Assembly (NCBI GenBank): GCA_002104945.1 | Contig: MCFH01000028.1 | Span: 434,001-498,000 of the forward strand | Reading direction: 5' to 3' | Source of the DNA: Piromyces finnis | Taxonomy: Eukaryota; Neocallimastigomycota; Neocallimastigomycetes; Neocallimastigales; Neocallimastigaceae | Length of the DNA: 64,000 nucleotides | In this document: positions 13,943-27,000 of the stretch, piece by piece | How the letters are laid out: each line of letters opens with the position of its first letter | Position numbering within the stretch: the first letter of the stretch is position 1 | Notes under the pieces: generated by a model | What the model saw: the letters and a program-made list of their open reading frames with translations, nothing else | Told to the model about the DNA's origin: nothing | The model's database searches: none | Made by a program: the position numbers and the translations under genes

Positions 13943-14829
13943 ATGAAGGAAAAATTAGGAATTATAACTGGATTTGGTGTAAAATTTATTTGGAATCATA
14001 TAATAAATAATAAGCTAACTATTTATGAAAAAATATTTTTTATTATTATTATTGTTATTATTTATGTTGATTCTGGATATTAAAGATTTTTATATAATTT
14101 TATTTATCTATTTATTTTTATTTAAAAATAATTTTAAAAGTTATTTGGAGATAACAAAGTAAATCCTAGCTGGGAAGCAGCAAAGACTTTTAAAGATAAA
14201 ATTATTGAGGAAAATGGAAAAATTGTTCATTTAGACGTAGAATATTTTGATGTAGATTACAAAATTGTTAAAGGTTTATTTAATATATTTATAATAATGT
14301 CTTTACAAAAAAAATCATTAGAAAAAAAAAAATAAATATTTATGTTTTTATTATTATAATCTTATTATGATAAATATACCATTATTATATTATATTTAAA
14401 TAAGAAAGTGTTAAAGAAAAAATTTATGATAAAAATCCATCCTTTATATTACATATTGGATTAAATGCATCATTAAAAGATACTCTAGATTTTGAAACTT
14501 CTGCTTATTATACTGAAGATGTAGATATAATTGAAGAAAAGTGTCCTTTAGTTATTAAAACAGATATGAGATGGATTAATGATTTAATGAATAATACTAA
14601 AAAAAGGTTAACATATTGTGGATGGAATTGTAAATTATCAGAAAATCCTGGGAGATATTTATGTAATTTTATTTATTATTTATCTATGAATTATAAAATA
14701 TCCAATAATAAAGATTTCAAAGTTTTTTTCTTACATATTCCAGAAGCAAATAACAGCCCGAAACAAACACAACAATGCATAAATGAAGCAATTAATATAA
14801 TAGTTCATGAAATAATTAAAACACTTTAA
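13943..14829 (+). CDS. PGPEP1: pyroglutamyl-peptidase I (peptidase family C15)
   Basis: Three exons (13943-13978, 14141-14273, 14405-14829) give 197 residues, close to the usual 200-220. The enzyme removes N-terminal pyroglutamate from peptides in the cytosol. The C15 catalytic elements are present: Glu87 after HIGLNAS, nucleophile Cys143 in NPGRYLCNFIYYLS, and His167 in FFLHIPE. The N-terminal TGFG motif (residues 9-12) is followed across intron 1 by LFGDNKVNPSW, matching the family pattern TGFxPFxxxxxNPSW except that Leu replaces the usual Pro. The first exon is only 36 nt. It converges on AHA1 with about 236 bp between stop codons. Confidence 0.93.
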
Positions 14830-15065
14830 AACTTTTATTGTAAATTTTAAATAATAGAAATAAATTTTAATACCTTTAAGTTTTTATTATAAATTTATTA
14901 TTTTGTTATTAAAAAATTAGACATTATCTATTTTTTAATAATTTTTTATAAATATTTTAATGAGTTTTTATATTTAATTAAATGTTTCTTCCTATTTAAA
15001 AATAATTTATGGATAATAATTATATCATGGAAAGTTTATTTTTTTTATTTATTTATCTTATTATT

Positions 15066-16804
15066 CTAAAGTACTAATCCGATACTACAATATATATATG
15101 TTTTTTTAAAAGGATAAAAATATTAATATATTATTAATAAAAAATAGTAATAATATTATATTGTGATATCTTACCCAAAAGTAGTTTTTATTGGGTTAAA
15201 ATAGTAGTTTGTCCAGTTTGATTTAACTTGTTCATCATATGGAATTTTAAGACCAGATTGATTGACGGTAAGAACAACTCTATCGCTTTCTTGAACGAAG
15301 CTTAATGTAACATCAGTATAGTGATTTTCTGGGAATTCCTTAATTCTCCACTTAAGTGAAATAGATTCATCTGGAACTAATTTTGTAATGTAACCACTTA
15401 CATTTCCCCAGAAATTGAATTTTCCGTTTTCTTTTGGTTCAATCATGGAAGCACCACTACGACTATTATTAGTATTATTATTATTATTATATTATAATTA
15501 TAGTTAAAATCAACTTTCTTAATAAATAAAAAATGAATAAAAAAATTATTATTTTGATGGCATTTTTATATTGTACATACGTCCAAGCTTTAACCTTATT
15601 TGGATTTAAGAAAATACTGTATAATTCGTGTGCACTGGTAAAGAATTCATCTTTTACAGTAATACTTTTATTCCAAGAACCAAGTGATACAATTTCTTTT
15701 TTAGTTTCTCCTTTTTCATTTGATTGCTTATCAATAACAATATTTGTGGTTGTGTTAACAGGGTGTCCAGTCATTTTTTCTGGTGGAATATATACATCAC
15801 CAGTATTTGATTTAATTAAATCACCTTGGAAATTAACTAATTTACTCTTTATTTTTGGAACTAATTGTTTTCTAATGAGATCTTTAATTGGACGCTTTTC
15901 TGAATTTTCATTTTCAATAGTAATATCAAACTTTAGGCATTTATATTTATTTTGTTATATATAATTTTAAAAAGTAGTATCAAAGAAAAAAAAAGTCAAA
16001 TTAATTACCATTTTTAATTAGATTAAAATAAACATTTATTTTATATAAAATTAATATAGTCTTAATAATTTTTATATTACTTACAACATATTCATCTTCT
16101 TCTGTATCATGGGCAATTTCTGGAATGTTAATTTTTCCTTTAATGTCAATGTCATTAACTTTTCCTTTAATGGCAAAATCACAATCAATGTCATAAATGG
16201 CAAAAACTTTTCCTTTTCTTTGATTTACATCAACATCACCATTAAATTTCTTAATTTCAGTGATTTCAACTGAGCAATTATCAGATTCTTCTTTTAAACC
16301 AACAAATGTATTTTTAAAATATTCTTTAGCCCTTTATTATATACATTTAATCATATATTAGCATAATTAAAAAAAAAAAAGAATTAAATTAAGACCTAAA
16401 AAATGTTGAAACCTTACCATGGTATACAATTCTTTTCAACCCTATTTATTATTATATTATTATTTTTTTTTAAAAAGAACAATATAAGATTTAATTTATA
16501 CTTACTAAAAGTAATTTAAATATACTATAAAAATAATTATTAAATATATGTAAATATCTTACCAGTGCCTATTTTTTTTTTTAAAAAATAAAATAAATAA
16601 AATAATTATATTAAAAATTAATACTTTTTGATATTAAAAAGTTTATATATATATATGTATATAAATATTTACCAATTGTTAACTAAGGGATTAGAATTTA
16701 ATATAAATTTATTATTAATATCTTTTAGTTTTTTTCTTACTTTAATTATTTTATTAATTATATTTTTTTTTATTATATTTACCGTTCTTCCAGTTTGTTG
16801 TCAT
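15066..16804 (-). CDS. AHA1: Aha1-type activator of Hsp90 ATPase, with microexons
   Basis: Eight exons encode 321 residues: 16783-16804 (22 nt), 16673-16682 (10 nt), 16563-16568 (6 nt), 16418-16441 (24 nt), 16085-16331, 15581-15930, 15175-15462, 15066-15084 (19 nt). Joined, the tiny exons spell the family N-terminus NNWHWVEKNCIPWAKEYF, which strongly supports them because none alone has coding content. An Aha1 N-terminal domain follows, then an AHSA1/START-like C-terminal domain (WTRSGASMIEPKENG, FNFWGNVSGY, NYYFNPIKTTFG) with a short last exon adding IGLVL. Aha1 binds the middle segment of Hsp90 and stimulates its ATPase. The gene is divergent from HYDIN. Confidence 0.93.
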
Positions 16805-18019
16805 TTTTTAAAATAAAATACTTATAATATAGTAAAATAAAGATCTTTATTTTATTTATATTCAAGAAATTCAAGAATAAAAAAAAAAAATTTTTTTAAT
16901 GATTTTTATATAATTTTTGTTTTGCTTATTAAATTAATAAATTAATGTTAATATATTGTAATATATATAATGATTTATATTTTTTAAAAAATATATAAAA
17001 GTATGTGAAATTTATGTGTTTAAGAATATTAATGTTGATTATTATTATTAACTATTAAATTTTATTTTTACTTTAATAAAAATAATTATATTATTACCTT
17101 TTATTATTTTATTTTAATATTATATTTCTTTATTTTATCATTTTATTTTTGTAGGTAATTCCTTTTTAGAAAGACTGAGAACATCATCGAATTTAATTAG
17201 AAATAAAAATTTTCAATATATAATCGAATGATTTAGAAAGTTTATAAATTATCATTCTTGTATGATACATAAATGTATGTTTTACATATATTTATGTATT
17301 ATGTATGATCCACATCTTACATCATTTATTATTATATTTAATGTACATTGTTATAAACTCCGACATCCATTATTTTATCTATTTACTACAATACAACTTT
17401 AGAGGTATTAAACACAATTTTTTTTAATATTATAATACAAATATGTTATATTGTTTAAGATATTATTAATATATATATCAATTTGTTAGAGTGTTATATT
17501 TAAAATTAATTTTATATATATCATAATTTTCTTGTTTTCATAAAATCAATAATGTATAAATGTTTTTGGAAAATTAATATTGCAAATAATAGATTTTATG
17601 CAAATTTTATTTTCAAAAACATATTTTACTCAAATTAAATTAAAATTAATCTAAATTAATATCTTTTTTTTTTAAAAAAAATTAAACAAGTAAATGTTAA
17701 TAATTAATATTTATTAATGTTTTAATTTATTGAATTTAATTTTTTATCATTTTTTTTATGTTTATATATCTGAATTAATTGAATTTAAATTAAATTTCAT
17801 TAAATTCAAATTTATTTTTTTTCTTTTTTTAAATTTTTATAGATATATTTACATTGAAGCTATTAAAGAGTTTTTTTTTTTTTAAGAGAAATGATATATC
17901 AATTAATGTGAACAATTTTTTTTGGCTTCATTATTTTATTTTAAGCAACATAAGAAGATTTGACTATTCTTTTTATTTATTTTATATTTTATACATAAAT
18001 TACAAAAAGGATTAATAAA
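16805..18019. other. AT-rich spacer between AHA1 and HYDIN starts
   Basis: 1.2 kb between two divergent gene starts. It includes a near-perfect hairpin (17265-17299, listed separately). No coding exon was seen. The C-bearing stretch near 17357-17375 has no recognisable motif. Confidence 0.6.
17265..17299. repeat. short inverted repeat (hairpin)
   Basis: Two 16-nt arms, ATACATAAATGTATGT and ACATATATTTATGTAT, are reverse complements with one mismatch and are separated by a TTT loop. The site is about 720 bp upstream of HYDIN and 460 bp upstream of AHA1. Some palindromes are expected by chance at this base composition. Confidence 0.6.
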
Positions 18020-21000
18020 ATGAATACAATTGAACCTGATATAATAGGATTATCAGAATATGCTGATAATAATTCAGAATACTCAGCATATGAGGTTGAT
18101 GAACCACCTATATTTATGTTTTCATCATTTTCAAACATTAAAGATTCTGATGTAAAAAATAATATTAAAATAACACTTAATGATGATAAATATAGACCAA
18201 GTACATATATGCAATGTCGCTCTTTGTCATTAAAAGAAAAGCTATTTCAACTATCATATATAAATACAATTATGTCATATAAAAAAAAACCAAAAATAGG
18301 TGAAAAATATCTACCTGAAAAGATTAAAATTATTGATTTGATACATGACCCAGATGTTGTTAATCATTCATATGATGTACCTATAGATACTCCTATATTT
18401 CAACCATTCCCATCACAAATAGTACTTCAGAATTTTATACCGTTTGAAAAATATAATATAATCATATCATTTAGAAATAATGACAAAGTATGTATTTGTT
18501 TTAAAATTATATATTTATTAAATTAATATTTTTTAAATAATAATAATAAATTAATATATTATTAATTGAAACAATACTTTGAAACATTGAAATAGTTTGC
18601 AAGAAAAATGAAAATATTACCAATTAATTATCCATATTTTTCAATAAGAGGAATTAATTCTGCTTCTTTAAATTCAGAAAAAATTGCACCTGGAATGGAA
18701 GTTCAATATATAATAACATTTGTACCAGAGGAAAATATTGATTATAATTATAATCTTGTATGTATAACTGAAAGAGAAAAGTTTCTTGTACCAATGATAG
18801 CAATCGGAGCAAGAGGTATAATTTATTTGATAGAATTTATTACAGTCTTTGAATTATACACAAGAAAATATTTATTAAATTTTAACTATTTTTTTTTCAA
18901 GCAATATTGGATTTTCCAGATATGGTTAATTTTTCAGAATGCCCAGTAAATTACGAATCATCAAAAATTCTATTAATAAGAAATATTGGTAATAAAAGTG
19001 CAACATTTAAATTGACAGTTAATGAACCATTTAAAGTAGTTCCAAGTGATGGGTATTTGGATATTGGAGAAAGCATGCAAATAGAAGTTAAATTTGAACC
19101 AGAGGTATAATATAGAGTTATGAATATATTATGTTTAAAATTTTATTAAAACATAGTATATATATAAATAATAAAAATTATTACATATTTTGATTTGTAT
19201 AGAAAGTAGGATCATATGAAGGTGAAATGTTATTAGAATATGATACAGGAGAAGAAGTATATATTAATGTATATGGAAGTGCTGATGATGTAAATATAAG
19301 ACTAGAAAAACAAATATTACAAATGGATAATACATATATTAATTTAGTTTCTATGAAAGTGTTGACGTTGTATAATCGCAGTGATATTATTGTAAAATTT
19401 TAATTTTAAATTTATTATATAGTTAAAATCATTGTTAATAATATCAGTAATAATTGATAATCATATATTATTATTATTATTATTATTATTATATAGATTA
19501 AGTATCAATGGAAGCAATTTTCAAGTCAAATTGAAGAAAATCAATTTCGTGAAAGAAAAATAATAGAATTAAATCAATTAAGAGAAGAAGAAGAATTATA
19601 TATAAGAGAAAATGAAGTAAAATATTTTTATAATGATATATATATTTAATATATTTTCATATTTTCTAAACATATTTTTTATAAAGACAAATCCAGAAGT
19701 AACAAATCAGAAAATCGCATTAATAAATGAAAAATATAAAGTAATAATTACTATAACAATATTTATTTAAAACAAAATAGTAAAAATTTTATTAATATTC
19801 AATTGCTTTAATAATATATAAGAATTTAATAAAAGAAAAAGAAAATGAAGAATTTTTGTTTTATGGAAAATGTATTAGTATAACGCCGCAAGAAGGAACA
19901 ATATGGCCTAATTCATCTTCTGAATTTAGAATTTTATTTCAACCAGAAAAATCTATAGAATACAAAAGAACAATATATTGTTGTGTAAATGGAAGAGAAA
20001 CTAGATTACCTTTACAAATTAAGGTATTAATTTAAATGAAAAAAAAAGTAAAAAAAAATTAATAAAATCATATTAAAATTTAATATTTATTACAAAGGGA
20101 AATGGTATAGGTCCTAAAGCAAGGTTTTCTTTTGACCAGTTGGAAATTGAAGATGTTTTTATAAATACTATTCATAAATTTCAGGTACATATATTATTTA
20201 TGATATATATATTTATATTCTATATAACTTATATTAACATATAAACAATCATTACATACTAAGGCATATTTAGAAAATAAGGGAGATATTGATGTTAAAT
20301 TTAAATTACTTCCAAAAAATACATTATTTGGTCCAAAATTTTCATTCTCACCAGACATCGGTGTTATTAAAGCTGGAAATAAACAACCAATAGACATTAT
20401 ATTTAATCCAGACATATTAGGAGAATTTTATGAAGATTTTCTCTGGAATATTGAGGTAATAATTTTGGTTTTAAATTTTATGTATATTATTTTACTAGTT
20501 ATTACTAATATTAATGTATTTAATACTTAAATTATGAATTTTTAGGGTTCATCTAATGCAATTTCATTAGTAATTACAGGAAAAGTAATTGGTCCAACCT
20601 TTTTCTTTGAACCAAATATATTGAATTTCGGAACATCTGTTTATGGATTTTTAAATACTAGAACAATAAAATTAGTAAATACATCTGATATAACGATTTC
20701 GTATCGCTTAAGATTAGTATCTGATAATTCAGAAGATGCTAATGAATTTAATATTATACCAGAAATTGGAACTGTTTTACCAATATCAGAAAAAGAAATA
20801 AAAGTCAACTTTACTCCAAATAGAATTTCAAATTATAAAGCTTCAATCATGGTTGATATTGAACATATAGGAAATGATGTAATGGAATATCATATAGAGG
20901 CTGAAAGTATTGTTCCAGATGTAACTATCATCTTTAAAAATGATTTTTCATAGCTTTAATTAATTTTTTGATTTTTAATTATAATTTTAATGTTTATTAT

Positions 21001-24000
21001 TCTATAATATATAAATATTAATCATTTATTTTAATTTATTTAATAAATAAATATCAAATATAAATTAAATATTTTTAATAGATTGTTCTAAATACTGTCA
21101 CAATTGATTATGAAAAATGCTATCAAGGATATCCGTATACAAAAACAATTGAATTATATAATCCATCAAATTATCCAGCTAGATATAGATTAATACATCA
21201 GGAAGAGTCAGCAAAAATAGTTTATTCCTATGAATCATTAAATGGTTTTGGTATTATTAATCCTAATTCAAATGCTCAAATTGATTTAACTATAATTGTT
21301 AAAAAATTAGGAACTGTTGTATTTCCGGTATTTATTGAAATTATTGGAAAATATGACGTTAATTTAGTTGTTGATATTACAGCATATGGAATAGGGCCAA
21401 CAATATCTTTATCAACTGAGGAAATAAATTGGGGAAAGATTAAAGTTTTAGAAAATAATACAACTGTATTAGAAATTAATAATAATTCACCTATTCCAGC
21501 AAAATTCGAATGCAATACAGTAAATGGAAATTCTATATATACTATAAGTAAACATTCTGATATTATTCAGCCTTATTCTAAGTATCCATTAACTATTACC
21601 GCTTTTCTAGACGATTCGGTTAAATTTACCGATACATTAAAAATAGATGTCAAATCAGATAAAGTTCATAATATAAAACTAATATCACAAGGAATAGGAA
21701 CAACAATTGTTTTTCCTGAAGATTTTACAAAAATTAATTTTGGGGACGTATTTAGTAATAGAAAATGTTTCAAAACATTTAAAATTAAAAATTGTGGAAG
21801 AAGAACACATACTCTTCATTGGTTATATAGAAACCCACCACAACCAAAAAATCATCCAAAAGAAGATTATCAAAGTATTTTTACTATTATACCTCAACGG
21901 GTTGTTTTAGCATCAGGTGAAACGTGTGAATTAACTATTGAAGGTTATTCTAAAATATCAAAATTTTATTGTGAAAATTATATATGTCAAGGTGTTATTG
22001 ATAAAAATCCTACAAGATTTGATTTAATTGAAAGCGTAATTTCAGTAAATTTTATTAATCCATTAATATCTATTAAACCATCTTCTTTAGACTTTGAATC
22101 GATACATAAAAACGAAAATGATTTTGAAATTCAAGAAAAATCATTAGAGCTTTCAAATGATTCATCTCTTATTCTTCATACAAAATTCATATATGAAAAA
22201 CCATTTGATTTAATAGTACCATCAAATCCGTTGGAGTTAAAACCTGGTATTTCTATACCTGTTAAAATAAAATTTGATTCATCTTATTTTAAAAATAAAA
22301 TATCTGATAGTAAGAATTGTAAATTAACGTTGGAATATCTAGAGCATCCTCAAATTGATACAATTGATCTTAATTATAATGTATTATTTCCAAATCTTTA
22401 TATTGATATTACTGAATGTAAATTTGATTGTATTCCACAAAATACAACCATTAAAAAAGCTTTTACTATATTAAATAAAGGTAAATTGCCAGTATATTAT
22501 ACATGGAATTTTTTCAAAGTACCATTTAATAATGAAAATGATTCGATTGACACAGAAAATGAATTAGTCCCAATATATCAATTATTCGATATTATTCCTT
22601 TAAGAGGGTATTTAGAACCAGGAGCTTGCGAGAATTCTGAGATTGTTTTTCATGGTTTATGTAATGGTATTTATAAAGTGCTAGCAGTTTGTGATGTTAT
22701 TGGAGGTCCCAAGTATAAAATTGTTCTTAGTGGAGAAACATCAGTAGTATCATATAAATTTGATCGTGAAGTGGTAGATTTTGGTGTTCAGTATTACCAA
22801 AATATTGTAAAACAAGATATTACTCTATTTAATAATGGTAAAGTTGAGTTTGATTATTCTATAATACTACCAAAAAATTCTATAATTAATAAAAGAGTTT
22901 CAATTTATCCAGCTGATGGTAGTATATTACCAAATCAAAAGCAAAAAATAACAATTAGATTTTCGACAATTACTCCAGAGGATGTTGAAGATTCATTCTT
23001 TATAAGAATAGCTCATTTTGATCCTATTCCAATAAAAATTATTGGAAAGGGTATAGCTCCGCATATTATGATAAATTTACCAAAAACTACTGAAATAGAA
23101 TCAAAAATTAGTAATGAAAATTTGTATCAGAATACTAATGATCTGGATCAAAATTGTAATAATAAAGGAATAAATCCAAATGGATATTTTGAAGAAGAAG
23201 AAGAAGAAGATAACAATAATCATAATAATAATAATAGTAGCAATATTAATAATTATAATAAGAGTGAGTCAAATCTTTTCATTTTATCTAAAGATCAAAT
23301 TAAAAAAATTAAAGAATGTGAAAGAGAGTTATTAACAACAAAGACAATGGAATATTTTGATATGTTATATTCCGATAATAAACAAAAAAGTCAAACACCA
23401 TCAAAATTAAATTTTGTTGGAAGCTCAATACTAATGAGTAAGACTATAAAAAAAAAATCAAATAAAAAATTAAATTCTAACGAAATTAATTATTTATCAG
23501 AATTATCAAAAATTCATTCCACTGAATACACATGTGATTTTGGGTATGTTATAAGAAACACAACAAAAACTAAAAAAATTATAATTACAAATATTGGTCA
23601 AAAGAAAGTTTCTTTTTCATTTAATATAACAAAATTAAAGAATACAGGGCTTTCAATAGAACCGGAAAAAGTTAAGGAACTTCCTCCTGAAGAATCATTT
23701 GAATTTTATTTAACTTTTCAATCAAGAGATATATCATTGTCAGAAAAGGAAGTTAGCATATTATTACCAATTGAAATTGTAGATGGTCCAGTTATATTAA
23801 TAAATATGAAGGCATCATTAACAATACCAGAAATTAAAATTAAAAATGATGAATTAAATTTTGGTGAGGTTATATGTGGTCAAAGAAAAAGTATTGCTAT
23901 TCAACTATTTAATGATAATTCAATACAAGCCGATTGGAAAATAAAACAAAAGATAACTAAAAATAAAGCTTTTTCTAAAAATAAAACTGAATTTACTATA

Positions 24001-27000
24001 GAGAATTTAAATAGTGTATATAAAATTATTCCAACATCTGGATCAATACAACCTGGAAAGAATCAATTAATTTATATAAAGTTTGAACCCACCGAGGAAA
24101 TAGATTATAATACAAGTGTTATTTTAAAAACTGCAATGAATAGTAAATCAATTATATTACATTTAAATGGTACAGGAATCCAAAACAAACTTGAATTTCA
24201 ACCAGAAAGATTATGTTTTGACCCTGTATTACCATATGCTGATATAGTAGAAAAGAAGTTTTCCATATATAACCCAAATGAATATCCGATTGAAGTATAT
24301 TCAAGAGATTTTGATACAATATATAGTGAAGAAAAAAAAATATTACAAAGAATTGAAAATTATGAAAATAATGTTGTATATTTACCACCAAGAGAAATAG
24401 GACAACCAATTACTGAAAGTTATTTAGAATCAGTAAATATTAAATTAAAACCAGCAATAAATGAGAATGATGAAAACAAAGAAATTCTAGTTAATCCACC
24501 AGAAGAAGGTGTTGGTGAAATTGAAACAATTGTTAGAAAGAGATCGATAGTATCAGAAAATTCACCTATAGTATTTATAGTTTATGGAACCCCATTTTCA
24601 GGAAAAACTACTGTATCAAAAAGTATTGCCAAACGTTATAATTTTTTATATTTAAATATAAATGATATAGCAGAAAATTTCCTTTCAATCCATAATATAA
24701 TAAATGAAAGCAAAACAAATATTAATTCTATTCAAGTATCGGAAAGCTCTATTCCTTTATCGAATACTAATATAAATAATTCAAGTATTATTGAGGAAAG
24801 TAGAAATGGAAGTTCAATAGATATACATGAAAATAGTCACTATAATCGTATTATACCTGATGAGAAATTTATAGATGCAATAAAAACAAGATTATTAAAG
24901 GAAGATTGTAAAAATGGTGTAGTTATTGATGGTATTGATTCAAAATACGCAACAAATGCAATTGTAATTTTAAAAGGTATAATGAAGGCATGTCCTAATA
25001 AAAGTAAAAGAGTATTTATAAATCTTATTACAGACCTCAATAATATTCATTTAAGAGAAATTCAAATGAAACAAAAGAATAATAACACTGATCCTATATC
25101 TGAAATTTCATTGATAAGTGAAGATGAATATGATAAATTAAATCCGGATGAACAAAAGAAATATGATATTATGTTAAAAAATTATAAAAAGCAGAAAAGA
25201 CTACTTAGAGATCAAGTAAAACTTGAAAAGAAAAAACAAGTTGAAATTGAACAACAAAAATCTGAAAAAAGAATTGATGATGAGAAAAATAAAAAACGTG
25301 AAAGAAATAAAAGCTTCTTGGTTCAAAAAAATATTAGTAAGGATAGTAATGATAAAGGAAAAGAAATTAAGGAAGTTATACAGGATAAAGGTGTGCTTCA
25401 ATCCTTTATTAAAACATTTACAATATTAAAATCCCTTCTTGATGGAAGAAGGTCTGTTTCGCCTCAATTTAATAAAAAGAAAGATGAAAAGGATAAAGAA
25501 AAAGATAAAGAGAAAGAAAACAATAATAAGGATAAGGATAAAAATGATAAAGAAAAAATGGATAAAAATGATAAAGAAAAAATTATTGAAAATGAAGTTA
25601 TAGCAAATATTGATATGTCGAATTTGACAATTAAAAAGTGTGAAAATTATACTTCCACAATGGACTTAATTATGGTTGTCTTAAAAGAAGGAGAAAAGTT
25701 CAGTCATAATATTGTCAATACAAACAATAATGGAAATGGAACAAATTCATCATATAACAATAAGCAAAATCAAGGTCTAAGCTTTAACGAAAAAAGAATT
25801 AATCAACAAAGAAATAAATCAGATATGGTTACTACTCAAACTGTTGAATCCTCAAATGATAGTGAACTTAAGGACGAATATTTATTTGGTCATTATTTTG
25901 AAATTAATTCTAATTTATCTATAGATGAAACATTTGAAGCAATAATTAATAATATACCATCTACATTAGACCCAGAGAAATTGAAAAATGAAAAAATAAT
26001 AAAAGAATTAATACCAAAAATTGAACAAGTTATAAATTATCCAGAAGATATTCCTGAAGAAAAAGAAGATAAATATAACTTTTTCTTAATAAATACAATG
26101 CAGGATGAAGAAAAAAGTGAAATATCATTGACAGAAATAACACCTCAAGTATCTATTACAACTAAACCTGAAACTTCTAAAAAAGGAAAGTTGACACAAA
26201 AGCAAGTAGAAGAACAAAAAATAACTGAAAAAAGTGAAGAAGATGTTGAAAAAGAACTTGCTCAAAAGTATCGATGGATAATAAAACCTGGAAAAAAAAA
26301 AGATCTGATTGTAAGATTTAATTCTAAAGTTGTTGGAACATTTACCAGAAATTTAAGTTTTTCGATTGTTGGATCAAATTATAAATATAATATTGATTGT
26401 ATTGGACAATGTGAATATTCTCAAATTGAAACTGATTATACTAAACTCTTTCAAAAATATAGAAAGACCAAAGATGACAAGAGTTTAAGTCATTGTGAAT
26501 TTATTGCAAATACATCTACATTTGAATTTGGACCACTATTATATAATAAACCTAAGGAAAAAAATATAGAAAGATACATTGATAATAAAACAACATTAAA
26601 TATAATTAATCCTTCAAATCTTTTAACTTTAAATGTTGATATGTGCTTTAAAAATGATATAAAATCAGAAATATTTATTATCGATCCACCATCAGTTGTT
26701 GTTGGGCCCGGTGAAATGAAACAAGTTTCAGTAAGTGCTTTTCCAAAAAGTTTGGGATTATTTGAAGATGAAATGGTTATATCAATTAAAGATAATCCTG
26801 AACCATTATGCTACAAATTTTCTTGTATTGGTGTTAAACCAGAACTTGAGTTAGACAAAAAAGTATTATCATTTGATAAAATTCATATTATGAAAACTGA
26901 AAATAGACAATTAGTTTTGAAAAATATTAGTCAAATATCAGCATATTGGAAACTTAGTGGAATTGAACAACTAGGTGATGAAATTAAAATAGCACCGGTA

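Noticed and set aside
15533-15964. Plus-strand frame of 143 codons
   Set aside because: Antisense of AHA1 exon 6.
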